A stretch of 64,000 bases of DNA, taken from Mytilisepta virgata (lineage: Eukaryota > Mollusca > Bivalvia > Mytilida > Mytilidae). This document shows, piece after piece, positions 25,170 to 40,100 of this stretch (positions within the stretch are counted from its first letter, which is position 1; each line of letters opens with the position of its first letter). The notes below the pieces were generated by a model, which did not search any database, was not told the origin of the DNA, and worked only from the letters and a program-made list of their open reading frames with translations. Location: contig CM051519.1 in the NCBI GenBank assembly GCA_028015205.1, forward strand, positions 90,789,539 to 90,853,538. Reading direction: 5' to 3'. The position numbers and the translations under genes were made by a program.

Positions 25170-28100
25170 CTGCAAGAATTAAATAGAATATTGAATTATC
25201 ATCAAGTAATTTTTATTTTGTAGAGTACGTACATGTGAAATAGTATTATTACATGACTACATTTATTCTGTTCTCCGATTGGCTGAGAAATGTCTAAAAG
25301 GTCTTCAGTACTCATGAAAGTAACTGAGAAGTATCTGAATTTAGTGCAAGAATTCAGTTTGCACATTTAAGGGATTATAATAGATCATGATTGATCAAGT
25401 GGAATGTGATAGTGACTGATTTGTTCTTAAAATAGAAAGTACAATTTTCCGATTCATGTAATAAAACTATTACTGACTATATAATAGGTCGCTATCAGGA
25501 TTGATCAGCCCTTGAAAATGTATATTCACCTCCCCTAAAGGCTTGGTGAATATTAAAATTTTATCGGGTTGCTAAATCCTGATAGCAACCTATTACAAAT
25601 TCAGTAATTATATACTAGCATCACATCAAAGTATGTTTACTTGTTTACAAAAGAAACTACATTTATTCTGCATTTATTTATAAACTATGAATATTCAATA
25701 TCCTATTCATGAAGTTGTATAAAATTCTTAACTTATATTATATATATGAATTCCTGATATTTTTAATGCTCTGCATCATAACAGAAAAAAACTCTTAAAG
25801 CAGGATGGACTAACTTGAACTCATAATATCTATCAGGCATGTCTTCTACAGGAATTCAGATTAAATACAGATACTGTGATCAAGTTCATAAAGTGACACA
25901 TCCACTCCAAAATATAATAATGATCAATTTAATATAGCTCCCTTTTAAGACTTCACCTGCCTTGGTCTTTTCTTTGCAGACTCAAATTAGATGGTTAAGT
26001 AAAAGTGCACTTACAAGATTTATAGACAGACAGGGTGATTCCTAAATACAACCCCCAACTTTTGCAGGAGGGATAACTAAATTTGTAATTTGGTGGTAAG
26101 AATAAAAATGTTAACATGACACTGTCTAAGTGACAGCAAACTGGATAGTCATTTTGGAGCTGCCTGTCCACAGAAATCCATCAGTTGGGAAAATCAAGTT
26201 ACAAATTGTTACCAAGATTTCACATCCAACATCTAAGGGCTTGTGTCATTAAATCTTTTTATCTATTCTTTTTCTGTTACTTACGGTAAAGCCTTCCTTT
26301 CTTTCGCTTTGGCCGGTGGCATGAAGAATGAAAACAACATTGATACACCTTGTGACAACATTGTAATTTCTAAATCATACTTTTTCTGAAATAAATCAAT
26401 GAAACATGACTTTAAAACTAAACAAAAGATTGTTCCGGTAGTAATATATAACCATGTGATTAAATTGTTCAATATGAAATATCTCCAAGGATCATGTACT
26501 GCTTGGCTGAAACCTGAATAGGTAAATCATAATAGCAATATTTAAGACTTTAATGTAAAAAACTTGGAATTTCTGTTTTTCTGTCAGTATTTTTTTACTC
26601 TCTAAATTTGGCTAATGCATGTTAAGAATAAGACGAAATATTAGTTCACACTTGCTGAATTGTTATTTCTTTTTGAATAAATCTATATAAAAGTGTTATT
26701 GTTTTCAAAGATGAAAATAACAGCCACTGTGTGGTTGGCAAATATGCAACACATAATTTGGATCTTGCTCCAGTATTGGAGCACCTCACCAAGGATTTTC
26801 ATAATATATTCTACTTGTACCGATTTCGTTGTCTTGTTAGAAGACCAATGACCACAAATTTCAAACATTAACCTTCTTAATTTTCTATATATTATTCATT
26901 TAAATATTTAAAATTTATTTCTTTAGACAATGCTAATACACAAGTCCATACCAAATTTTCTTTGAAGGTACGAAGAAATCAAATTTGCTTAAAAATATTT
27001 CTCATTTCAATCATTAGTGATAAGACCGGTGGCTAAAATGATTGATAAAAGACACAATACTTAATAAATACTCGAAGTGTAACCAGCTGATAATCCTAAC
27101 TTTGAACTTCTTGCAAATGTCAAAAAATAAGTGTTATAAAAATATTCATTTTCCTTGAATTTTCAGAAGTTAAAAAAAAATTTGAGTTATTACAGCCCAA
27201 AACCAAGATGTATGTATTCTTTCCAAATTAAGTAATGGCTATCATATTTGTTAAATGTCCAGACCTCTGGATACAATTTTGAAAGGGGATCACTCCAGTA
27301 GAGTTCAATACTTATCATCCCAGTGGTTTCAGAGGAAATTGAAAGGAAAGACTATTTACAACGATGATGTAATGTTCCAGATAAGCAAATAAACACAGTC
27401 TACATTTTTCTGAGTGCATTTACAAAATTTCAGTCTGGTATTGCCAATTCTTATGGTGGACACTGTCAAGTATCCTAATTCAACATCTCATAAATGTAAT
27501 GAAAGTTCAGTAGAGTTCTTACCTGAAAATAGTCTAATAATTCTTGTAAAGTCATGTCACCTTGGACTTCAAATCTATCCCACAGAGTGAACTCTGTATC
27601 ATTATACTGCAATATCAAAAAATACATGTGTTAGTCAAGTGATTTAATCAGCTTTCTTTTATGGGGGTTTTAAGTTTCATTCTATGCAAAAAATAAAATG
27701 AGGCACAAGAAACAAAAAACAACAACAAAAAAACAAAATATAACAAAACAAACAAATCAATCAATCAATAAAAACAAACAAAACTAAGTATTAACTTTTA
27801 TAAAACCATTTTAATCTAAGTTTAATGATTTCCTTCCTTTTTTCAGAGTACGAAGTTTAAAGTTCAATGACAAGAGAACAGATTCTGAATTAAATCAATA
27901 TCTCTCTATGAAAACTGACAACCAATTTATGTAATTCTGACAGTGAATGCTCAGTCATCAGTTTCATTATAAACAATACTGCACTCGCACAAAAAATACT
28001 GTAATATCAGTTTGTAAATAATATTCACAGAACTACTTAATTTACAAGAAATTTACTTTGCTCTTTTTGGCTGCAATAGGTTCTGAAAAGGCAAAGAATG

Positions 28101-31100
28101 GCAATGCTAAATTTAGGAACCCATTCTTATATGTCTCCATTTTCTTCTGACCCTGTACAATCTGAAATAAAATTTACAACAAAAATTGTATATACATTTC
28201 TGGAATTTTTCCTTTTCATTTTATTGCTAAGAAATCACTATTCCTACAAATATTCTTATGTTAAAGATATATGAAGAGTAAAAATGATCGAAAAACTGCC
28301 AGAAGGAAATTAATTTAACACTGATGCCTAGAGGCTGGAGGGTGCCTCTAATTGAGGCTTTGTCCATCTGTCTCAACATCTTAACATTAAAAAATATATC
28401 TAAATTTCATTGGTACTTTTACACAGCTATCAGAATGTCTAAGCAACTTTATCCTGTTTATTTTTAACCTTATGTATAGATTTTTTTTTGTACTGGTGAA
28501 CAAGGCTAGTAAGTAGAAATATTAGCCCATTTATCTTTTACTTTTGTTTTTTTTCTCTCTGGTACTGTCCATGTTTTTTTATTTATTTATTCACCTTTAG
28601 TCCATTCGTCAGCTTTAATTATGATACTAGTTGATTATTTTAATTTAAAAAATATGCATCAGTAATATCGAAAATCAATATATATATATATATATATATA
28701 CTAAAAACTTACTTTTATCAACTCTATACATACAAGACCAACAACTAATGCTGTAGTTGTTGCTATGGCTGGAATGATTTTCCCAGCAATCAATTTACTC
28801 TGAAAAAAGGTTTGTGATCATAATAAATCATATTTTCTTCAAAACAACAAGTATATTTTCAATCATCATTTCCTATGAGTTGAGTTTTCAGTTAACTTGG
28901 TCCACAAAAGCCAAAACTTATATTATAGTTGAACTACTTTAAAATCATTTCACAAAGTTTTATGAAGTGTATATAAATAATTGCTGTATATTTGAAATGA
29001 ACCATTATTTTGCAAAATCCATGATCAATTAATCATAAATTCCTTAAACTACAGTATATATTGCCTAAATACTGCATTCTAACTAATTCTAAATATTTGC
29101 AAAACCATTTTTCACTATAAAATATTAAACACAAGAGTGGACAGACAAAAATGTCTCGCCTGTCATGTATTTCTAATGAAAGTAAATGCTATGAGACATA
29201 CATTATAAATTTTAAGCTGCAAATAATGAGATAATGTAAATGCTGCTGATGCCTGTATGAACACTAAAGCTGCTGCCAGGCCTGCTGAAGACAACTATAA
29301 TAGTGTCTTCATACTACTAATTGTATAGGTTATTATTCGCTATATGAAGATATGCTGGATAACTGTGGTTGAGTGAAAAAACAGGCCAAAACACAAAAAC
29401 TTAACTATAACCACTGAACCATGAAAATGAGGTCAAGGTCAGATGACACCTACCAGTTGGACATGTACACCTTACAATCCTTCCATACACCAAATATACA
29501 AGACTTATTGCTTATAGTATCTGAGATATAGACTTGACCACCAAAACTTAACCTTGTTCACTGATCCTTGAAATGGGGTCGAGGTCAATTGAAAACTGTC
29601 TGACGGGGATGAGGACCTTGTAAGGTATGCACATACACATACCAAATATAGTTATCCTATTACTCATAATAAGAGAGAAATTAACATTACAAAAAATCTT
29701 AACTTTTTCTTCAAATAGTCACTGAACCATGAAAATGAGGTCAAGGACAATGTACATATGACAGACGGAAACCTTGTAACATAAGGCATCTATATACGAA
29801 GTATAAAGCAACCAGGTCTTCCATCTTCTAAAATATAAAGCTTTTAAGAAGTTAGTTAACGCCGCCGCCGCTGGATCACTATCCCTATGTCGAGCTTTCT
29901 GCGACTGAAGTCGCAGGCTCGACAAAAACAGTTTGTAATATTCATGCATAAGAAACAAATGTTATTCTGGTAAGATTTAAATTTAGATTTTTATCATACG
30001 ACTTATTAAAAACCTCACCTTGTGTCTATCTGCTGGAGGAATATCATAATTTTCTGCACGTAAATTTGAACAAGCAACAATAAAGTCCATATGATAATTT
30101 GTATCATCATCTTTCTCAAATTCTATAGGAGTTAACTTTAATCCCTTCAGAGTATCTGGTGGTGGTATAGACTTTTGTAGATCCTCCAACTGACTATCAT
30201 CTATATAAGGATAAAAGTATTTGTATCAATATACATGCTTATCTTGAATATGGCACAGAATGCTTAACATTAGTACTGATTTTATAACTAGATAATCATA
30301 ATAATGTGATTTAGAGGAAGACTAAGTCATAAAACCCTGTAATGCAGATTAATGCATTTTCACTTGTTGTATTTGTCAGAAGAAATAATTAGTCTAAAAC
30401 TACTGACAACATAGTCATGTTTTATTAATTTGAATCATATTCAGTTTAAGATAATAGCAGAAGTAAAACTTGTTTACAAAGTGAACTATTTAGGAAACAG
30501 GTCATACAGGTATATGTAGTAGTAAGTTAATTAAAGACAATAATGAGTTTATATATACTAGTATATAATATATGGTTTGAAAATCACGATCACCCACTCC
30601 TACTGATAAACACTTACCAAAGGAGCCAGAATGTCTGTGAGCTTCCATTTCTGCATCATTGACATCTATTCTAACACCTGACCTTGGTGTGAACTCTGGA
30701 ACTTTCACCTTTGCTACCATACTTTTTATGGCTTTTCTATCCTTAACTTGAGGTATACCATACATTTCAGCACGTAAATTTGCACAAGACTCTACGAAAT
30801 CTATATGTACATCCTACAAATTAATCAAAGAGAGATTAATTCTCACTGGTTTTCCCATACAGATGACCCATAATCATGGCCATTTTGAGCAGTACTTTTA
30901 CTGCTGGTTTTCTGTCACTGTTAGGTATTAAACCAGTTTTTATGCCTTTATGTATACATAACTACTGCATCTTACATGTATCTTACTCTGTGCTAAAATA
31001 TTGTTCCTCTCATAAAACCAGGAAAAAAGAGCAGCTATTTAATCAGCACTTCCAAAACCAAGAAAAAACTAGAGGCTCCCAGGAGCCTGTATCGATAACC

Positions 31101-34100
31101 TGGACTATGTCCATCTTGACTAGCAGCCTGGAACATTGCTGTCAAGTTCCAACTGATTTCAAACAAGAAGATCATTCAGTGACTTTTCCCATTAGGTTCT
31201 ATGTTTAACTAAGTTCTGCTCTGGCAGCCATCTTGGATGTTGGACCATTGCTGCAAACTTTTGTTCCAATTGGCCAAGTGGTTTCGGAAAGATCTTTAAA
31301 TTTCCCATAGGGTCCTATGTAAAACTATGTTCGGCTCTGGTGGCCATCTTGGATGATGGACGGGGTCATGGGATATAATTCTGAAAGAGGACCACCTAAG
31401 GACCATTGATGCCAAATTTTGTTCCAATTGGCCGAGTGGTTTCAGACAAGAAGATCTATAAGTAAATTTCACATAGAGTCCTATGTTAAACTAAGTACAG
31501 CTCTGGCTGTTATCTTGGATGATGGGCAGGGTCATCAGATACAAATCTGAAAGAGGACCACCTAAGGACCATTGCTGCCAATTTTGTTCCAATTGGCCAG
31601 GTGGTTTCAGACAAGAGCTTTAAATTTACCATAGGGTCCTATGTTAAACTAAGTTCGGCTCTGGTGGCCATCTTGGGGTTATTGGATATAATTCTGAAAG
31701 AGGACCACCTAAGGACCATTGCTGCAAAGTTTTGTTCCAATTGGCCAAGTGGTTTAAAGGCGGAGAACATCTTTAAAGGAAAGTTTACGACGACGATAAG
31801 ACCCCAGACAACAGACGTTAAGTGATGACAATAGCTCACATGGATCTTTGGGCCAGGTGAGCGAAAAAGGCGTTAGTAAAAGTTTTGTCTTAATACTGGG
31901 CTACAGATAAAAAAAATATCAATACCGACATTGATGTTTACCCAAGTTAAAATTGTCTGATTTGATAAAAATGTTTCTCTACTTACGTTTTCAATATTAA
32001 ATTCTATATGATGTGGGCATCTCTTTGGTCCAGACCAGAAAGGTGCACCTGATGAGGTAACCTGTTAATACAATAAATTATATAACTCAAAAGTGTATCT
32101 CCATATGAAGTCGACTTTCTCGGTTCTTATCTTTTTTCAACATTTTATTAACTTTTATAAGAGATTCCAAATTCTTTTAAAACAATTTTACCAGCTGCAA
32201 AGGAATCCCCAAGGTCTTCTAGCAATTGTTAGCAGACTGTCACCAAATATTCAAATTATTTCAAGAACTATAGGCTCAGTGGGCTGAGCCTGTATCGCTC
32301 ACCTGACAAAATGCTTCTACAAACTTCCATTAATTCTTTGGTTGAATTTGCCTCAAAAGTTTCAGAGCAGATGATCAAAATATATTTTTCTCATAGGGTC
32401 CAAAGTTAAAAGTATTTCCCCTCTGGCGGCCATGTTTTTCTCAGATTTGAACATAATGAGCCAACTTTGTAAAGGACCTTCCATACATCATTCCAGTACA
32501 GTTTTATTCAATTTGCTATTATAGTTTTAGAGGAGATGATCAAAATATGTTTTTTTCCATAGGCATGTATGTTAAACTATGTTCCTGCTGCCAGCCATGA
32601 TGTTTGTTGCATTCGAACGAAATGACCGATCCCTCTAAAGGACCTTTCATACATTATTCCAGAACAGTTTGGTTAAATTTGCTCAAGTAGTTTCAGAGGA
32701 GATGAACTTTAACATGTTTTCCCATAGGGTCCAATGTTAAACTATGTCCTGCGCTGGCAGAAATGTTTTACAGCGGATCGAAAAAATTTCAACAATCTCA
32801 GTATAGGACCTTCCATACATCATTCCTGTAAAGTTTGGATAAATTTGCTCAAGTAGTTTCAGAGGAGATGAACTTTAACATGTTTTCCCATAGGGTCCAA
32901 TGTTAAACTATGTCCTGCTCTGGCAGCCATGTTTTTTGGCGGATCGGAAAAATTTCGGCAATCTTAGTAAAGGACCTTCCATACATCATTTCTGTAAAGT
33001 TTGGTTAAATTTGCTCCATTGGTTTTCGAGGAGATGATCAATATGTGAAAGTTTACGGACGACGGATGCCAAGTGATGGCAAAAGCTCACATGGCCTTTG
33101 GCCAGGTGAGTTAAAAACCATAGAAAGTGTCTGTAAGATATACATGACCAGCATTCATGAACGTAGAATTGCTATCTACTATTTTGGATGAGAAATAATT
33201 TTGAAATTTATTCTAAACGCATGAATTAAGATACATGTCTTATAACTTGCTTAAATGATCCAATATATGATTTTGGTGGTAATGAATGACTGATATACTG
33301 CAGATTCATTTATATTCATGAGTACCAATTTTCCAGGATTGGGAAAAAGTTTTTATTAGAGGATTCTCCATTTCACATTTTCTTAATTTGCTCATTATCA
33401 AGTAACTAATCCATTTTTATTTGTAGAGTACCAATTAAATCACTAAAATTGGTGTCCCAAGATTAATAATGAAATCACAGTACCAAATTAAATTTATGAG
33501 ATATAGCACAATGGAGTAAGTAGAGCATGGAATGTAGGTCATGGTTGATATGTGTCAAACTATCTATGTGATTTCCCACGACCAATAAAATCAACAAAAT
33601 TGGGTGTCTCAAATTAGTAAGGAATTCACAGTGTAAAATTCCGTTTCTCATATATACATCTAAATGCTAAATTTCAATAAAGTCAATCGAGCATAGAATG
33701 TTGGTCATGGTGACTCGCATATTGATGACCCATGTCAAACTATACAAGAGGACTGTAGTTGTGTCATAACATAGAATTGTTTTTGAGAAGTAGATCAAGA
33801 TGCAAGCATATTACCACATTCACTATAACATAACATAAAAGTCATAGAGATTCAAACATTACAGAGTTGTGTGATACTATATAAGACAACAGTAACTATG
33901 AAATATCATTAATATTACCATAGTATTTTTTTATGGACATAAATGCAAAAATTTTATGAAAGACAATCAAGCATAAATGACAGGTTATTACGACTTGTAT
34001 TGTAGTAAACAAGAGGTTCAGTGGGCTGAGCCTGTATCGCTCACCTGGCAGTCACAAACTTTTGATTTTGATTTGATGTCACAATGGCTTTCTGAGAAAT

Positions 34101-37100
34101 GGACTTGTATGCCATTTCCACATTCATAGATGGTGCATAAAAATTTTGTCTTAGTAAAGAATGCAGGCACCAGCAAATAGTATCTCTTATTTTGTACCTG
34201 ATCTGATGGAAAATTAAAGAGGAGCTGTCGTATCGAGTTATTATAATTTTCTTGGAAAAGATTTCGGGCAAAAGCAACGCAATCTTGGAAATCTTTTGGT
34301 CTTTCTGTTGTCAATGCTTTCTTTACAGTTTCTAATGTTTCAATCTAAAATAAACAAACAAAATTTTAAAAATCCTTTAAGCATTTCTTGGAAGTATCAA
34401 TATGCAAAAAGACATTGCAGACATTTATCAACTTAAAAAAAAAACATTCTTGATTAAGTCCACCTGCAAGTATTAGATGTATATTCAAGACAAGAACATG
34501 TTGATATGAATATGAATCCTGCTTAGTACTACAGTCAATTCTCGTTATGTCAAATCCATTGGGACCTGAAAAACTAGTTTGACTTAACCGAAAATTCGAG
34601 ATATCAGGAGCAACTCTGTATAGTTACTGCTGTTGAAGGTCCATAAAGATAATTCGAGTTACCCGGAATTTCGACTTAAATGTGTTCGAGATAACGAGAG
34701 CCAACTGTATATTGACAAGCTTCAATCTATTTTTTTAACTTACTAGTTTAAAATTTAATATTCCTTAAGAAAACTCTACCTGGACACATTTTTCTGGCTC
34801 TTGGCCAATTAAATCTGACCTCTAACTTCTAAATGCTGTGTACTTAGTGGAAAAGCTAAATTTTGACAATAAAAAATCATGACCCATTGCATTTGGAGCA
34901 AACATGTCTAGGTGGTTTCTATTTAACAACTGCATCAATTGAACTTTAAACCTTTCAACTTACTGGCTGTGTGCCTTGTAATTTCAGCGTCCTTTCCATG
35001 AATTTGGGATCTGTGAGGTACTGAAGGGCAGACTCAACTGGTTGATTAAATAATCCCTCAAACTGGTCACGTGCCCACTGTAAAAATTTGCATTTACATG
35101 TATGTAAGACCTAAATTTGTATAGTTTATAGGAAAAGTTTGAAACCTACAGTAACAAAGTAATGAAATAATTATTGTAAAAATGATTGAAGTGTAAGAGC
35201 ACACATATATACTGTGAAACTTTTATAATTTTTGTAGTTTTCAGAAAATTCTTAATTTCATATTTCCACATGATTAATAAATAAACCATGATTCAAATTC
35301 TATCTTTTGCAAATTAAGATCAATGATATTTACATACATATATCGTCAATCTGTATTATTTAAGACCTATTTCTGGTAAACTTCAAGTCTCATGAATTAA
35401 GATACATGTCTTATAACTTGCTTAAATTTCAAGGCAATGATGGATTGAATTTATCACTGATTTGGCACACTAGAATCCTCTACATAAATATTAAATTCAT
35501 GGATCATTTGTGTAAGTTATGAGAACAGTATCGGTTTGTAGTTGGGACCAAGAGACACAATTTTGAAAGTACAATTTGGGACTGCTGAAGCAAACAAGAA
35601 CAAAGGTGTTTACCCCTTTCTGGTGTTTGCAGTAATGTTAAAGATTTTTGTCAGTAATTTGGGCTCTGTCAGTAATCTCAAATTTCAGTATCATAACTAC
35701 CATAGAGACCCTCCATCAAAGCATCTTATACTGTGTTAGTCTGAGTATTTACCATCAATCTCCTTAAAACGCTTTTCATAACAGGAAAATCAAGCGCAAT
35801 TACAAAGCATTTACATGACTGGGGATGAAAAAAAAAAAAATTTTGGTACAAAAGCAGAAAGCTTAATTTTGTAATCTGTATTTTGAATCTAAAATCCGGG
35901 ACAATTACAGAAATTCCGTAATAGTTCCAACACCTCTGGAAGAACAGCATTTCAATATCCCCCACCATGTCACAGTAACTCCAACAACAAAATAATGGTA
36001 CAGCATTGAAATTCTAACTTGACCGAGATAATACTAAATCAAAAGTATGATATAAATTTTATAAAAATTAATTGAGAAATGTAGGCATGAGAGCGCTTAC
36101 AATGTCGGACAGATGAATGCCCGGAATTTCTATGTCCCTGCACCGCGTTGCGGCGGGGGACAAAAAGTTTGCCTCAACTGGCACTGTAAAAAAAGAATAT
36201 TTTCAAAGCAGTCATTAAACAACTTTTCCAGTGTAGTAATGGCAGCCATGTTTGACAACAATTTAAAAAAATATTTTCTTAATTTTTTTTAACAGAAGTC
36301 ATATAACTGGTGAGGCTGAATTGACCAAAGTATTTTTAAAATGTGATCCCAAAAGGATTATTTGTTCAAAGTTGATCCCATTTAGTAAGTGAATTTAAAA
36401 TAGTCTAATCTGAACAGATTTAAATCTATTTATATACATTCATGAACAACTGTGAAAAAAACCCTGTTTCCTCAGTGAAAATTTCTAATTCTCGATGTGA
36501 CTACAAGGGTACTAAAAAAGTTCCTTGACAGAATACAACCAGTGATTATATGTATAACCATTAGATATATGGCATAAACATTTAGATTGAAAAATAAAAT
36601 ACAGTACCGTACTTACTCTATTTATTCGACACTAAAATACACTTTTTAGGAAAATTGGAAAATCATCGAAAAAAATGACTTTTTGTCTTTCCGTCCACAA
36701 CGTTGTCATTTTTTAACTCCATATGACCGATGTGGTCAATGTACTTTGGCAATCAAAATAATGGGTCATACTTGCGGTATTGTTATTTCATTTTGCTTTC
36801 ATGAATTTATCTTTTTGTTTCTTCAAATTTATAGTTGTTTTAATGTTGAAGACGCTAGACGAAAATAGTAGCAAACTTCAAACAACCCACCATGTTGTTG
36901 ACTAATATGCAACACATGATCTTGATTCGGAACAAATCACAAATGATTTTTACGATCTGGATTTGGAGCATCTCACAAATGATTTTTACAACACACATTC
37001 AACCTTTGTAGTCTTGTTGTCTTTTTAGAGCATATTATAACTATAAAATTTAAATGTCTAATAAACAATGGTCAGAGGATTTGTTTTGTAAAAACATTAT

Positions 37101-40100
37101 TCATTTGAAAATGTTAAAATTTATTTCTGTGAGAAACATGAATACAGTTTCGTTCTGAACTTACCCAAGTATATAATTATTACCCACTTTACAAGATGTA
37201 TTTCCAAAGTTGGTAAAATGTTATAAGGAAATGATAAATAGTAAATTAGCAGAAACCTTACTGTCTACTAGAGCTGACGCTGCCATATATTGAGACTGGA
37301 GAAAGCATGCAAACAAAAAATCACAAGACCAAACACTGATTCTTACCTGAAGTGTGTGCTCAATGGCATTGGGGAAATTTTTTAATGTACATATGGGAAT
37401 AGATTTTTCTGGAGGGTCTTGTGATGAAGAATATGACTCTGTCATGTGTGGGAGTACAACCTGTTAATAAAAACAAAATGTCTGATTATATATTCTCTAC
37501 ATTACCTGTAAGGTATGGTCAATAACATTTGGAAAATGTCTGAGTGTACATGACAAAAATGTTTTGTCAACTGGATCATGTGATGAAGAGTAAGACTCAG
37601 TCATGTGTGGCAAAATTACCTACCAATTAAAATGAAAAACAATTATATATTCAACTTTATGAGGAAAAAGCCAATGGCATAAAGGAATCTTCTCTGTTGG
37701 ATCCACAGATAATGAATATGATTCAGTCACCAAAGGTAAAATGACCCGTCAATATATAGGATTACCGAGTTAATTCTCTTATGAATTTTAATTCAAACTC
37801 GCATTTTTCTTTTCAGAATCAACTTATTAAAATTCACATTTTAATCTTGTGTATCTAAAATTTATGAATTGCTTGGTCTACTGTCCAAATATAAAAGAGA
37901 TTTCTTAAAGTCTTACTTGAACATTTCCCTTTGTTCCTAGCGTCCCTGATTCCAGCAGGGGTTTACAATAGTATACACATCTTCTGTCCATATACATTCC
38001 TGAAATATGTTTTATCTTATTTACAATAACTGTATATACAAGTGTAATGAAAGAGCTGTAAAAATCCACACAATCAAAGAGCTGTAAAAATACACACACT
38101 CAAAGACAAATAAAAATACACACACTCATAGACATGTGATTGCAATAGCTGACAGGTGAGCTAAAAAGGAGCATACCATATTTTTTGCAGTAAAAGTCGC
38201 ACCTCTGTTTAAGTCGCACAGGGTTTGAAGCTAAGAAATTAGAGCAGTAGCCAAGTGGGCTACCAAATAAAAATTTGAATTAGTCCACATAAGGGGCCCA
38301 CAGGTCCGCGATAGAGTGCCTGCCACCTCATGTAAGCGAGGTGCATTACGGCGAGGGGTCTGGGGGTAAATGGTGCAAAATCCTGCGTTTTGGCACTCTC
38401 CTGGCAGCAAAAATGTGTATTTGAAAGTCATGATTTTATATAAAAAAGTGGTGAAATTTCTAAAAAAAAAACATGAAATTTCACCATTTAGTTTTTTTTT
38501 CTTGGCCTGGTCATTAATCCTCAACTGTAAATTGTTTGTTTACCATAATGGCATTTAATCATTGGGTCCCTTGGTTCCCTGTCATATTCAAATTGTACCA
38601 AAACTAGAGTTGCAGACATGTAATTTTATTTGAACATTAAAACATTCAAAATTCACATTCATATTCATATTCCAGAAGGTCATTGAAAAGAGATTTCATT
38701 TTCTGATTCATCAGTTTCATCATCAGTCGGTTCATCCACATCAGATGAGTTTTCATCATGAACATCTTGGTCCAAAATTGAAAATCATGCCGCACTTCCA
38801 TTTTGTGTCAGTCGGCTGTTCCGATTTACTGGTTAAATGGAACAGCCGAAGGACACCAAACGGAAGTGCCCCGGATACAGGAGTACTATTTCCATAACAA
38901 GAAGCAGAAGCATGCGCAAAAATTTAGTAAACAAAGAAATATATTGTTAAAATTTGTTTTTTGAATTTTTATTTACACTGAAAAAGTGGGCGACGGAATT
39001 GGATTTTTATATTGGCCCACACTGGAATTTGATATTCACTCGCCAAGTGGGCGTTAGAGATGTAATTTTTATGGCCCCACACAGATACTCGCCAATGGCG
39101 AATGGGCGACCACTAATTTCAAACCCTGGTCGCAGGGCCCTTTTTCTTGCTTTTTTATAGTTTTGTCCATACACAAGTCATACTGCTTATTAAGACGCAT
39201 ACAAACATTGGAAGATCGCCATGACTCAGCATATAATTTAATATGTGTTTTTATGTTTTACAGGTTGTTGCAAGCCAGAATAACTATGTTTTGTTTTTAT
39301 TTTTCAATATAAAAATTGTATTTAAAATTAAAAATATTGTGAAATAAAATTTTTTAAAAGTCGTCATTTTGTTGTTCTGTCTTTACATAAGTCTGACCCA
39401 GATCCAAATCAGCTGATTACTATTACTTCTACAATATATTATTTGTTGACAGTATAAGTGTTTCCAGCATTCTATAATTAATAAAAACACAATTCATGTA
39501 TTCCTTACCTTAATAGATAGGAAGTGATACATTTAGAAATATATTTTGTCCACGAATCTTATTGTTTAAGTCCGCCATTTACAATTGTGTACAGGTATGG
39601 TTAAATGGGACTATCGGTGGTTAATCATGTTGAATTAATGTGTCATTGATTTTTTTCTTCTGATTACAACATTTAATTAGTTCTGATTGATAGATGATTA
39701 GTGAAACTGATTTCTACTCATGTTGTCCGTGTGTTTTTGAAATTTTAATTGAATTGAATTAAAATAAAACAAGAGGCTGTCGAATGACAGCAAACCGGAT
39801 TTTCCTGCAACAAATAACCTTTGCATGGAAACGACGACTTTTCAATTTTTTAGAACCATAACTCCTGAACGGTGAAAGTGAAAATCGTCAATATCGGAAC
39901 GGTGAAAGTGGAAATCGTCAATATCGAACTTGACCTCCATTTTGTCATCAGTAACAACATATTAAAATTTGAAAAGCTTTGGTTGAAGGGTTCATAAGTT
40001 ATCACACGGACACCACTGGAAAAGCCATTTTTCAATCTTTCAAGAACTATAACTCTTGAACGGTGAAAGTGAAAATCGTCAATATCGAACTTGACCTCCA

